From Entophlyctis helioformis (lineage: Eukaryota > Chytridiomycota > Chytridiomycetes > Chytridiales > Chytriomycetaceae), in NCBI GenBank assembly GCA_025526915.1, contig JAHLKH010000064.1, positions 1 to 64,000 on the forward strand: a stretch of 64,000 nt of DNA, in the 5' to 3' direction. This document shows, piece after piece, positions 27,001 through 38,831 of this stretch (position 1 is the stretch's first letter; every line of letters starts with the position of its first letter). The notes below the pieces were generated by a model. That model was given only the letters and a program-made list of their open reading frames with translations. It made no database searches and was not told the DNA's origin. The translations under genes and the position numbers were made by a program.

Positions 27001-29055
27001 GTGTTGCGGCATGACGAAGAGGTCGTGCGGCTGCCGCCCCAGGTGCCGCGGTTCCTTGCCGGCGCCGACCCATACGACTCTGCTGCCGATGACGGGCACC
27101 ATCCGGCGGGCCAGTCTGGCGGCAGGACCGCTGGCGCAGGCGGGGGCAGCGCGTCCAAGGAAAAGAAGAAGCGCACCATCTCGTCGCTCGTGTCGGTGCC
27201 CAAGGACCACCAGCCTCCTGGATCGGGCAGTCGGTCCATGGCCGCATCACCCACCATGGCCGACGACCTCTGGAAAGAGACGGCCGGGCTTGGACTGCCG
27301 ACGGTGGCCGACGAGCACTGGACAGAAGAGGAGAAGACCAAGGCGCTGAGGGCGTTTGAGCTTGTGGGCCGCGACTTTGCCGGCATTGCAGGGATCCTCG
27401 GCACCAAGACGCCGGAGCAGTGCAAGACGTTTTACAACAACCAGCGACGCAAGGTGCGCGATGAGACGGCGGCTGCTGCGGTTTCTGGCACCGCGGGCGG
27501 TACTGCGGCTGGCGGCAAGGCGTCGGCTGGCAGCGATGGCCATGCTGCTGCTGGTGGTAGTGGAGCTGCTGCTGGCGGTGGTGGTGGCACGAGTGGTGGT
27601 GGTGGCAGTGGTGGGCCGGGCGGTCGACCCAAGGGCAAGGGCGGTGCAGGCAACGCGGGAGCCAAAAAGGACAAAAAGGGCGGCAAGGACAAGGACAAGG
27701 ACGCGCCGACAGGGCTTGCAGGCCGACGCAAACGCGCATCCGAGGTGTCGTTGGCTGCCGAAGAAATGGCTGCTGCCGCTGCCGCCTCGGTGGCCGCCTC
27801 GTCGTCCACTGGGCTGCCCACGTCAGCCCACGCCGGTGCTGCGACGCTGCTGAGCCTCGCGGGCGACGGCGATGACGACATGCACGGCAGCGCCGTCGAC
27901 CTGGACCCGCACGATCCCGACGGCAGCCTGGACGAGGCCGACCACGACGTGTTTGGCGCCAAGGACCGCCGCAAGGGCAAGCGTGCGCGTAAGGATGATG
28001 CGGCGGCAGCGGCTGCTGGCGAGGACGGCGATCGGCGCAAACGCAAAGTGGTGCGTCGCAAAGGCGTGTCTGCGTCTGCGTCTGCATCTGGGACGGCATC
28101 TGGGACGGCACCGGCGTCTGCGTCTGCACCTGCGGCGGCGTCAAGCGTCCATGCGGCGGCCAGTGGTGCTGCACATGCAGAGGACAGCGAGATGGCCGAC
28201 GATGCCGCCGTGGCAGGTGCCTCTGCGCTTGTTACTGCTGCGGCTGGATCTGCGGCTGGATCTGCGCCTGCGTCTGGATCGGGCCAGCCTGGAGCGGTGC
28301 CGCCGTCTGCACCAGCGTCAGCGTCTGCGACGACACCGACTGCTGCTGCTGGCGTGCTGCTCGCGTTTTCTGCGATGTCGTCTGCTGCCCATACGCAGCT
28401 GCCTAACAACGGAACGGGATCAGAAGTAGTAGCAGCACCAACAGCAGCACCAGACGCACTGACAGCCGGTGCGACTGGACCAGCCGTTGCTGTTGCCGGC
28501 CACCCGCCCATGTCACACGAGGCGTCAACCGCCGCTGCCATTGCTGCTGCCGCCAACCTGCCGCCCGTGCCGCGCAAGACCGTGTCGTACTGGTCCGTCA
28601 ACGAGCGCGCCGAGTTCCTCAAGGCCCTTGCGCGATGCGGCCGCAACTGGGAGTCCGTGTCGCGCCTCATCGGGTCCAAGTCGGCCATCCAGGTGCGCAA
28701 CTACTTTCACAACTTCCGCGAGAAGCTCCTCCTGGACGCGGTGCTCGAGAAGCACGGCCACTCGATCGAGGATCCCGTCATTCCCAACCACTCGCGCCAT
28801 GCGCACCATGAGAGCGACGGCGACGACGACCAGGAACGCGTGGTGGACCAAGGCCGGTCCTTCATGCCGGGCATGAAGGACGAGTACGCGCATGGACAGG
28901 CGGCACCTCTGCCGCCTGGCGTGGCTGCGCTGCCTCCGACAGGCTCGTGGCATGGCTACGGCGCGTACCCGCCGCCTGGATCGATGGCCCCGCAGTTCCG
29001 CCCTAGGCGGCACCTGGAAGACGATCGCTACCCGCAGCCGCTGTCTGCTGGCCAG

Positions 29056-29108
<53 letters not shown>

Positions 29109-30481
29109 GCAACAGCAGCAACAGCAGCAGGCTGCCCAGCAGACTGTGGCTTCGATTGCAGCAGACGGGCGGTATCCGGTCCCCAGCTCTGGGCCGCCTA
29201 TCGTCTACGCGGCATATCAGGCAGCGTATCCTGGCGTGTACCCGATGCGCGAGGGGGGCATGGCGCTCCCGCCGCCGCCGCCGCCGCAGTATGTGCACGG
29301 GCAGCCGTATGCGACGGACCCGTCGCAACAGCAGCCACCGCCGCAGCCGTATGCTGTGCCGTACGGTGTCATGGCCGGCCATTACCCCGACTACCTGGCG
29401 CGTCCACAGCAGCCGTCGCAGTTGCTCGTGCGCGTTGCGATCCCTTCGTCATCATCATCGTCGTCGCAGGGTGGCGGTGGACAGACTGCGTCGGCTCAGC
29501 AACAGCATCAGGCTCGGCAGCCACCGCCACCGCCACCGCCACAGCAACAGCAACAACAGCAGCAGCAGCCACAATCACAGCAGGTTCAACGATCACCTTC
29601 TTCGCAGCAGCCGTCGCCTTCTATGGCAACGCCGCCGCCGCCTCATTTACAACAACAACAACAGCAACAACAACCAGCGCGGTTTATACCCTCCATGTAC
29701 AGCCTGGGATCCAGCCAACCGATGGCCTCGCCGCAACAGCAGTTCCATCATGGACACGTGCCGCCATCTCCGCAGCAGCAGCAACAGCACCTGCCGCCTG
29801 GTCCGACGCCGCTGCCACCCGTCACAACGGTTTCGGCGGCACCCACGACAACGTTGCCGCCGTTCCGCGATCTGGCCATTCAGCAACCGCAGCCGCACCA
29901 GCAACAACACCAACACCAGCAGCCGCGCTCTGCACCCCATTCGGTGATGCAGCCCTTCCAGGACACGTTACAGCGATCGTCCTCGGCATCCGTCATGTTG
30001 CCGCCACCTTTGCAACTCCAGCCGCCGCAACAGCATCCGTTATCGCATTTACCGCACCCGCATCATCCGGCGTCTGAGCCGCACCACGCATACGGTGGAT
30101 CGGCGCTGCCCCGACCGTCTGCCTATCCTTCTGGGCAGCCAGCGTTTAGCGGCACGCTTCCTGCGATTCAGGTCCGTTCGACACCGCCGCCGCCTCCACC
30201 TCCGTCGTCTCAACAGCAGCAACCCCAACAGCAGCAGCGAGCACCGCTCTCTGAACCCGTGTCCTCTGTGCAGGGATCAACGTCGCCGCGCGACTCGGTC
30301 GTCAGTGGGCCGTCGGACGCGTCAATGGCTCACACGCCCCAGCCACCATCACAGCCACCGTCGCAGTATACACCCAGCACGCAGAGCGACTATCCGACCC
30401 TGCAGCCCATCCGACGGAACTCGGTCGTCACGATCCCGTCCCTGCACAACCTGATCATGGTGGGTGACCGCAACAGCAACG

Positions 30482-30513
<32 letters not shown>

Positions 30514-30858
30514 GTCAGTAACGGCAACGGCAACGGTGTGGGCGGCACGGGCAGTGCGGATCCGCGGTCGCTGCGGTTGCCCGCCATCCAGGTGCCGTCT
30601 GCGTACCTGTCGGCTGCGTCGGGCAGTGGGTACCGACCACCGGACCCCATGTCGTTGGGCAACCTGGTCAAGGACGGCACGTCGCCGATTGATGGCGAAG
30701 CGCGGTTTAGCGGGAACGGGAACGGGAACGGGAACGGGAACGGGAACGGGAACGGGGGTGTTGGAGGAGGAGGAGGAAGAGGAGGTGAAGGCAGTCATGC
30801 GCCGTCCACCCAGACTGCCTACACTGGCCACGACGTCCATGGGCCATCACATGAATAA
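24011..30858 (+). CDS. SNT1/N-CoR-like SANT-domain corepressor
   Basis: Three exons (24011-24175, 24265-24815, 24933-30858) give about 2213 residues. The N-terminus has His/Gln and long Arg-Asp dipeptide runs. An Asp/Glu run and coiled coil follow (DYIEEQIDRLDNEIAKHERM, about residue 500), then the N-CoR-type helical region YQAPSDYACYNENLRAHIRL. Three SANT domains sit at about residues 844-898 (VWSDEERDIFRIKLTQYGKD), 1032-1083 (HWTEEEKTKALRAFELVGRD) and 1455-1509 (YWSVNERAEFLKALARCGRN). The rest is Ala-, Gln-, Pro- and Asn/Gly-rich, with a ~27-residue poly-Gln near 1612-1638. SNT1 in yeast and N-CoR/SMRT in animals scaffold histone deacetylase complexes. A third SANT is unusual for N-CoR and could mark a lineage extension. 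Confidence 0.85.
29053..29133 (+). repeat. CAG/CAA poly-glutamine tract
   Basis: Mixed CAG and CAA codons encode about 27 consecutive glutamines, broken only at the end by Ala-Ala. Smaller Gln runs recur at about 29540-29580, 29647-29675 and 29775-29790 in the same gene. Confidence 0.9.
30712..30757 (+). repeat. GGGAAC hexamer repeat
   Basis: About seven GGGAAC/CGGGAACG units encode a Gly-Asn run at the C-terminus of the SANT corepressor. A related CAACAG/CAACGG run lies at about 30470-30535. Confidence 0.85.
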
Positions 30859-31003
30859 ACGCGATTGGGTAGTGGAGGCTCGCAGTATCTGGGACGGTTC
30901 CGAGACGGACAAGCGAGAGAGGTCGTACTGTTGCTGTTTGTTTTATTGCAGGTGTGTGTGGGAGGTGGGGAGAGAGAGTGGATTCCACGCAGACGGCGGG
31001 CAG

Positions 31004-34000
31004 CTAGCCAAAGAAGCCGAACCCGGACATGAGACTCGAGTCATCCACAGGCGGTCGGCTCTTCTTGGCCACGCGCGCGGCCTCTTCGGGCGACAGATGC
31101 AGGATCTGTGCCAGGATCGGCACGAGCGGCTCGCGCACATCCGACTCGACAAACGAGAGCACGACGTTCTTGAGGTACTCGACGTTGAGGTCCTGGCGTC
31201 GATCCATGCGATCGATTCTGCGTAGCTCCTCTTTGAGAAACTGGTCGTGTGTGTGCGTACGTGTGTTAGTGCATGGTCAGGGGATCACATGACACGCATC
31301 GTAGCTCAGGCTGGCGGGCTGCTTACGCGTTCTTGGGAGTGCAGGCGTTCCAGCTCGGCCTCGTTTTCGGTGAGGAGGTCGCGCAGCTGCTCGATCTGGA
31401 TCTGGTACTCTTTCTCCTTGTACGAGACGAGCGACGGTGGTGGTGGTGGCTGTTGTTGGTGCTGTGGCGACATGAACGAGCCGGTGCGGTGGAGGGGCTG
31501 TTGTGCATGGAGCGACACGTCTGTCCATTGCGGCGATGACGACGTGGATGCCGACGAGACGGTGCGCTGCAAGACCGGTGGTTGTGGCGGCTGTGCGCTG
31601 GTGTCGATGGATAGAGGCGGCGCGTCTGTGGGTGGATCTGTGTTGCGCGCGGCTTTGCGGTATCGGTCGAGATCGGCTTGGACGCGCTTGACCTGTTCAC
31701 GCAGTGCCGCATTCTCGGAATGCAATGCCTGCTCGGCACTCTTGCTGTCAGCCTCGCATGCCAGTCAAGCACATGCATGCCGAAACCCACATCGGATGTG
31801 TTGCCGGTATCACGAGCAGACTCCAATTCTTGCACTTGACGTGCATGTTGTGCCTTGATCTGCTCAATCGCAGTCGAGTGCCCCAACTCCTTGGACCGCA
31901 TCGCTGTAAACCCCGTCAGTCAGCCAGTGCGCCAGTCTGTCGATCCATCACATCCCGTTGCACGTCGAACGCGTCCGCTCACCGTCTTCGTGCATCTGTT
32001 TCTCAAAGTTGAGTCGCCTCGTCAGGCTCTCGACCTCGGCACGCAGCCCTTGCAACTCAGTCTCGCTGCGCTCAAGCCGCTTGGCGACCGCTTCGCCAAC
32101 CGCTATCTGATCCACAGCAGCTGCAACATCAGACTCGAGCGCCTTGACCCGCATCAACGCGCGTCGCAACTGCTCGTCACGCTCCCTGTAGATCCATATC
32201 CATTCTCAGCATGCATGCATGCATGCATACACACACACATGCCCAACAACACAGGATCACACATCCCCGCATACCCAATATCCCGCTCAAGCCGTTGCCG
32301 AAGCTCTTCCAGCTCAGTCACGCGCCGCTCAAACGCAGACGAGCCAGACTTTTGCAGTGCTGCCGCCGCGCGCACCTTGTACCCCTGGAACTCGTTGCGC
32401 ACGTCCTGCGTCTCCGCGCGCGACAGTGCGAGCTGCTTCTCCAGATCCTCGAGACGGATGCTTCGCGCTTCACGCTCGTCCTGGCTCTCACTGTTGAGCC
32501 GCTCCATGGTGCCTGCCATTTCACACACACACACGCGCGCTGGTCAGCCAGACTTCCAGACTTCCTGCATGTCTGCCCCCTTGCGGCTAAGCAGACATAG
32601 GCTGCAGAGTAGGTGGGTACTTGCGTTGTAAATGGTCGTTTCGTTGCCGCAGATCCGTCTCGGACGCGGTGCTCGCCTCGAGCCGTGTCTTGAGATCCTC
32701 GATCGCAGTGTCACGCTGCGCGACCAGTTTCTTGGTCTCGGTCATGCTCTTGTTGGCTGCCAGAAGCAAGCCCTTCATCTTGCGGATCCGTTCGTCCGCC
32801 TCTTTCTGTAGTTTCTCATACTCGCCTGGGCAGCCGCCGCGGGTCAGGTTAATGAGCGTTGGCTAGATTTGCCGAGTGTTGCGGGCCATCGTGCAGACGG
32901 ACCTGTTTTGGTGGCAAGAGCTTCTTGCAAAGTGGCCGCCTCTCGCTGGCGGTTGGCAATCTGGATCCTGAAATCCTTGAGCTGGCGCATCCAGCGCGTC
33001 AGTGGCATGCTCGCCTTGCCAATCATTGCCAAGAACAACAAGGACGAACCTGCTCCTCAAGAGTAAAGTTGCGCTGCTCGACAGACGACAGATCCTTGGC
33101 AGATTTCTGCATGCTCAGGCTGTCAGCCAACGCCAGCCGAAAGCATCGCGACCATCAGAGACAGCACTCACTGCAAACTCCTCGTGGGCTTGATTGGCTT
33201 GCTCGAGTGCAGACAGCTGGCCCTTGAGCTCATCAACCTGTCTGGCAAGATCCCGCTGTGCTTCCATGGCAGCCACGGCCTGTGCCTTGAACTTACTGAC
33301 CTCGCTCGCACGCTCACTCAGCTGTGCCTTGACCGTCTCGAGCGTCTCCTTTGCCTCCTCGTCCGCAATCGAGTGAATGGACACGACACTCAGACGCTGT
33401 TGGACCTGGTCATACTCGCGCCGCAAACTGTTGCTCTGTGACCGCTCATGCTCGAGCTCGTTGCGCAGAATCTCAATCTCTTCAGCCAGCTGCTGGTGTT
33501 GATGATTCGACGATGGATCCCGACCAGCATCGCCGTGGACAGACTGGCTTCCTTGTGCAGCTAGCTGTTGCTCGAGAGTCGCGACAGTTTGCTTCAGCCG
33601 GTCGCGCTCTGATATCAGATGCAGCATCTCGGGGTGGATCTCGTGTGCAGAAGACAGGCGTTTGCGCAGCGACTGGTTGGCCGACTGGAGGAGCACAATG
33701 TGGTCGTCGAGTACCTCTGGTGTTTGCGGCTGAGTGCTGGCGACATGTCCGGTAGCAGCACGAATGACGGCTGCCAAGTCGGGTTGGTTGTTACCATCTG
33801 AGCTGTCTGTCTGGAGGACTCCAGACACGCGAAGCTGTGCTGCAAGGTCGTGGATAAGCGACACAAGCTCGTCGGACGGCTTGGTGTTGACAGAGAGAGG
33901 GAGCGTGGACCCCAGATCGGCCTGGCTGGGCCGACGGCTGGATGCTTGCGACACACGCAACTCGAACGCGTCCATTTCAGCCGCGTGTCTGCTTTCCAAC

Positions 34001-34848
34001 GCAGCGATATTGGCCTGTGCACGCTCCTCGATCTCGGCAATCCTGGACTCGGCCGACTTGGCCTTGGTTTCGGCCGCCTCTTTGGCGATGGTTGCCTCGC
34101 GGAGCTTGTCTTCCAGCTCAACGATGCGTGCCTGGTCTTCCGTCAGCTGCCCGGGATCGAGCGAGATGGGGCCAGACAGGTCAACAGCGGGCGACGAGGC
34201 AGCCGATCCACCCTTTGCCGCCTGGACCTCCTTCTGCAGCTGCTTGATCTTGAGCTTGGCATTGAACCGCAGCTGTGCAAGCTCCTTTTCGAGCGTCTGG
34301 GTTTTGACGCGCAGGGCAGCCACCTCTTCGGGCGACTCGGTCGTGCCGCGCGACGAGGGGTTGGGAGTGGACGAGAGATTCGAGGCGCTTGCGGCAGTGG
34401 CACGGAAGGAGCGGGCCTCTGCTCGCAGCTTGTCGTTCTCCTCGGCCAGCTTCTTGAACTCGCGCATGCCGTTTGCGAGCTTCTCGCGATAGCGCTCCAT
34501 CTGGCGCTGCATCTGCTCGACGGTCGGGCCGGCTGCAGTGGCTCCAGCGGCTCCAGTGGCTGCAGTGGCTGCAGAGCCAGGCAATGCAGACGCAGACGAC
34601 GGCGTGTGGGCATCCAGCAGGTTGATGTCGTCCATGCCGTCATGCGAGGACGCATGGCTGTGGGAAGACGAGCTGCTCATGGTGCGGTTGTGCGGCCGCG
34701 AGTGTGGCGTGCTGGCACTGTTGCTGTTGCCGTTGCTGTGGCCCGAGGTGCTGGCGGCGAGAGGCGGGCCGCCCAGCGACGATGCGGCGGTGGGAGAGGG
34801 CGGCGTGGGCGACGGCGACGCAGACACGGGCCAGCGGCGGTTGTCCAT
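31004..34848 (-). CDS. golgin with C-terminal GRIP domain
   Basis: Nine exons on the minus strand (34848-33172, 33106-33050, 32981-32903, 32825-32625, 32512-32275, 32185-31983, 31903 to about 31791, about 31740-31327, 31240-31004) give about 1072 residues. Almost all of it is heptad coiled coil (VEQMQRQMERYREKLANGMR and EELRQRLERDI), after a Ser/Pro-rich N-terminus. The C-terminus, LNVEYLKNVVLSFVESDVRE with PLVPILAQILHLSPEEAARV, is a GRIP domain, which binds ARL1-GTP and tethers golgins such as Imh1 to the trans-Golgi. Intron 4 is GC-AG (donor GCAAGT). A Pro/Gln insert sits just before GRIP. The exon 7/8 boundary is approximate. Confidence 0.85.
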
Positions 34849-35003
34849 CGGCCGTGCGTGCGGCGGTTGTTGCGTCGTCGCTTCGTTGCGTCGCTTCGTC
34901 GCGTTGTTGCTTGCACGCAGTGTCACGTGGTAGCACGTGTGGTCATGTGACGCGCAGTGCCCCCAAACAGCCGGCCGTGGCATCGTCTTTGCCGCGCTGC
35001 GTC
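34849..35003. promoter_or_regulatory. short divergent promoter, golgin / RAD51C
   Basis: Only 155 bp separate the start codons. It contains two CACGTG hexamers (34924-34929 and 34934-34939) and GTCATGTGAC beside them. Confidence 0.45.
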
Positions 35004-36317
35004 ATGTCCAGTGCGACAATGGCAGCGACGAGAGGTGCGTGCACATGGACAGACGGACAGACGGACAGACGGACAGACAGGCAGATGGCCGACCCACGCA
35101 GTCGCTCGTGCAGTCGCTCGTACAGTCACTCACGCAGTCGCCGTCGCTCGCGCAGGACGTGGCGCCGTGGCCGTGTCTGCCCTCGAGGCCCTGGAGCGCG
35201 AGCAGGACCGGCCGGGTGCAACGACCTTCTGCCGCCGCATCGACGAGCTGTTCCCGGGCTTACGCGGCATCCCGACCGGAAAGGTCACCGAGGTCTGCGG
35301 CATGGCGGGCATCGGCAAGACCCAGCTGTGGTGCGTGTCGGCCTGCCGTACTGCCTGCCGTGCTGCATCGCACGTCCAACGCTCACAGCCCCCTTCTGTC
35401 CGCAGCATGCAGCTGTGCGCAACTGTCCAGATCCCGGCGAGCGTCGGCGGGCTGGGCGGATCTGCCCTGTACATTGGTGAGCCTCGACTGCTTGCCTCTT
35501 CAGCCCGTTGGCATCCGCTCACGACCTGCGACAGACACCGAGGGAAGCTTCTCGCCGGCGCGGCTGCAGGAGATTGCCAAGGCAACCGTCGATCTGTTGA
35601 ACTCGTCCGTGTCCGAAGGTATTCTGGACACTCCATGCTAGGCCAGGCCATGCCATCCGTCCGTCATGGACGTCTCGCAACTGACTGCCGGCCCGACCAC
35701 AGGCGAAGAGGCAATGGATCTGCGCCAAGTCATGAGCAACGTCAGCATCCTTCGCGTCTTTTCCCAGCAGGAACAGGCAGAGACCATATCCGACTTGGAC
35801 AACTACATCCGCGCACATCCTGGCATCCGGCTCATTATCCTCGACAGCATCGCCCTCCATTTCCGCCACTCGTTCCGCGATCTGGCCATGCGGTCGCGTG
35901 TGCTGACGGGCATGGCTCAGACGCTGCGGCAGGTTGCCGAGGTGCACGATATTGCTGTATGTCCACGCCTGACGTCTGCCTGCCGTCGTTGTGCACACGG
36001 CTCATCCGCCATGCACCCGCACAGATTGTGGTCACGAACCAGATGACAACAAAGATTGTCGCCAAGGGAACAGATGAGGAAAGCGCGCTCATGGTGCCTG
36101 CGCTGGGCGAGTCATGGTCGCATGCATGCACGAACCGCGTCATTCTGCTGTGGCACAAGGGCGGCCGGCATGCCTGGTTGTGCAAGTCGCCAAACGCTGA
36201 AGATGCGCTCGTGCCTTTTGAGATCACTGTATGTTGTGCATGCTTCGAGGCTGCCCCTGTCCGATCCTCTGCTGACATGCCCTTTAGACGGATGGCATAC
36301 GGGATGTCGAGTTCTGA
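35004..36317 (+). CDS. RAD51C: RAD51C-type RecA paralog (recombination)
   Basis: Seven exons (35004-35034, 35156-35330, 35406-35476, 35535-35618, 35703-35956, 36025-36228, 36288-36317) give 282 residues. The RecA core shows Walker A CGMAGIGKTQL, VQIPASVGGLGGSALYI, DTEGSF, Walker B IRLIILDSIALHFRH, then VVTNQMTTKI, VPALGESWSHA and a short tail TTDGIRDVEF. These match RAD51C over RAD51 or XRCC3 (TNQMTTKI and PALGESW). It is shorter than vertebrate RAD51C because the N-terminal helix-hairpin domain is nearly absent; the N-terminus is only ~20 residues before the core. Seven splice junctions all hold frame. RAD51C acts in homologous recombination as part of BCDX2/CX3-type complexes. Confidence 0.92.
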
Positions 36318-36441
36318 CCATCGACTGCCGTCTGAACAGCCTGATAATGAACCTATATATGTATGTATTGAGCTGCATACTCGTCCAGCTACATGCCGCT
36401 GTCCATGTCGGCACTGCCACATCAGCGGCATTGCAGAACGG

Positions 36442-38508
36442 TCATCGGCCACGCATTGGCGCGCGTCTGGGCGGTCCGTGTTTGAGGTTGCCACAGATCT
36501 GTGTGTGTCGCTCCCACGATCCTTCGGCAAACTTGCGTGAACAATGCGGACACGGCCGGCCTGTGTTGACTGCCGCGACCGGCGGTGGCAGGTCGGCCAC
36601 TTTGCCTCCTTTGGCCAGATGGGTGGACACCTGTCTCGCCTGTCTCAGCATGCTCAGCAGTTGCTCTGCGCCGTCTCAATGTCAGCACGATCCGCCAGTA
36701 CAAGTGTGCATCCACTGTGCACCCGCCGGAACCCACCATGCTTGGCTCGCCAGTTTGGTTTGCCAGACTCGTTGTCGTCAGGCTCTGTCGCGCGATGGAC
36801 TGCCACGCTGGAGCTGCCGGGTCCTTTGCGCTTCACCGAGAAACTCTCAAGCTCAGTGCCACGAGCACGCATGGCGCTCGGGTCAAACACCTTGCGTCTC
36901 GCTTGTCCCTTGGCCACCTTTTCGCACGCGCGCAGATGCACATCCAGCCGCTCGACTCGGAACTTGCGCTCGCAGATGGGACACGCGTCCATGGGTCCCG
37001 TATCTTCGGTCTCGGCATCCATCAACTCCTGGTCCGGCGTTGACGGATACAGTGCTGCCCGACCGCTGCCATGCCGCTGCGATTCGTCTGCATCTTGGCT
37101 TTTGGACTGCATCTGCCTGTACTTGTGGAATGGCGGTGGATCGGCGTCTTGAGCAGGCACGACGGTCACCCGAGTCTGTCTCGCATGCTTGGACACGCTG
37201 CGCTGTTTCTGAGATGGCGGCGTCGGCGTGACAGACGACGTGCGCGCGGGGGTCGAAGAGCCGCTGCTCTCTGACATTTTCTTGTGGTAGCCGCGGTGTC
37301 CGAATGCGGGGAGAATCATCTTGGGTGTGGAGGCATCGAGGCGTGAGAGGGAGGATCTGTGGGCAGCGAGCTTGTCTGCGATCGATTTGGAGTACATGCG
37401 CGTTGATCCGAGCGGTGGGCGGTTGGTTTCTTGGGTGCGGCTGCCAACGACGTGCAGATCCTGCGCCGGATCAGGTCGCCGGCCGCGTCTTGAAAGCGTG
37501 GTGTCCTCGTCTGCGTTGCCGGTATCATCGCCCAAATCGTTCTCACCAGCGTCGACTGGTGCCGACGTGTAGCCACCATGTCGGCTTGGTTGCTTGTGCT
37601 GGCTCGCTACTCTGTTTGCTGCTGGCCCAGAACCGCCCTGCCTCGCAGCATCGCTTGCAGACGCCTTCAAGTATCCAGATCGTACCTTGACCATCCCATC
37701 ACTGCGATCAGCATCGTCATCATACCCAGGATCCGTGTCATCATAGCCGTCACCGCCAGTCGAGTCAAGAGACCCAGCCAAAGATCCTGTCACTCTCGAC
37801 CCTCGCTGCTGGGCAGCCAATCGCCCTGCAGACGCACTCGACGCACTTGCTCGCCGTTGCGACATCATGACAGACTGCACTGCCGCGCTGTCAGAGGCCT
37901 TGGGCACACGGTCACGCCGACCAGCAAGTGCAGCCACACCCTGCGGCGACTGTGCAGACTTCATGTCCGTGATCCGCTGCCTCAGTCGCGTTATGTACAG
38001 CTCGCGCGAATCGTGCGGGTTGGCCATGCCGCCTCCACCAGCCTCGTCGTCATCGTCGCCATACAATGCGCTGTTGTCGGGAGCAGTCGCTGCCATTGCG
38101 GATGCCACGGCGTAGCTGCCGTACATGTGATCGCCCGAGCTGGAGAAGATGCCGCTGTATTTGGATGGCGCTGGCTGATGGGCAGGATTGGGCTGGCGGC
38201 GGCCTCCGCTCGAGTTGCGTCTGGTGGCAGTGCTCGCGACAGATGTGAGTGATCTGTGCGAGGAAGCGGTCGAGGATGAGACCGACGTCAAGGACGAGGC
38301 CGACATCGAGACAGGCGGCAGCACAGTGGTGGTAGGGATGAGTGGCGCCGGGATGGACGACCGTGGCGATGCCGATGAGAGCGATGGCCGGTACTGCGGA
38401 CGGGAGGACAAGGGTTGACAGGCTTCCTGCGCTCAGCGACAGTTGGCCTAGTTTTGCCTTGTGGTTGAGTCTGGTCAGGATGGCCCGTTTCCTGTCCTGG
38501 GTCTCCAT
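36442..38508 (-). CDS. C2HC zinc-finger protein (ZC2HC1 family), one frame break
   Basis: The start at 38508 (METQDRKRAILTRLNHKAKL and GQLSLS) leads into a long Ser-rich region, then the first C2HC finger CPICERKFRVERLDVHLRAC (about 36960-37000). After an intron (about 36700 to 36640), a second finger CPHCSRKFAEGSWERHTQIC sits near the C-terminus (about 36490-36550). Two C-x2-C-x12-H-x3-C fingers are the hallmark of ZC2HC1/FAM164 proteins, which have poorly known, often cilium-linked roles. The N-terminal segment and the Ser-rich part are in different frames. No intron with valid phase fits between about 38395 and 38445, so a one-base deletion is likely. Two TGACGTCA sites lie upstream. Confidence 0.8.
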
Positions 38509-38831
38509 AAGCAGATGCCGATCGGGAAGCAGACGTGGTGTTTGTCGCGTTGATTCGCGTCTTGCTTGGCTTGGGCTGAGGGGTGGGCAATAGGGCGGCC
38601 GCCTTTGTGACGTCAGCTGTTTGCAAGTGCAACAGAGTGCAACGTGATTTTCATTCGAGTATGACGTCAGATGTCTTCTGCCGTCTCAGCAAGGCAGACA
38701 GTCATCGTATGTGCAATATCCGCACCGTCTTGCTGTCTGTGGACAGCGTGATTGTTTGGCTGTGTACGGTTGGATGCTCGGTTGAGACACGCTGGCAAGA
38801 GCATGGCAGGCTAGCCTAGTCTCGTTCGAGC
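38509..38831. promoter_or_regulatory. upstream region of the C2HC gene with two TGACGTCA sites
   Basis: Two perfect CRE palindromes TGACGTCA occur at 38608-38615 and 38662-38669, 54 bp apart, in the 323-bp gap upstream of the minus-strand zinc-finger gene. CRE sites bind bZIP factors of the CREB/ATF type. Function here is inferred. Confidence 0.5.
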
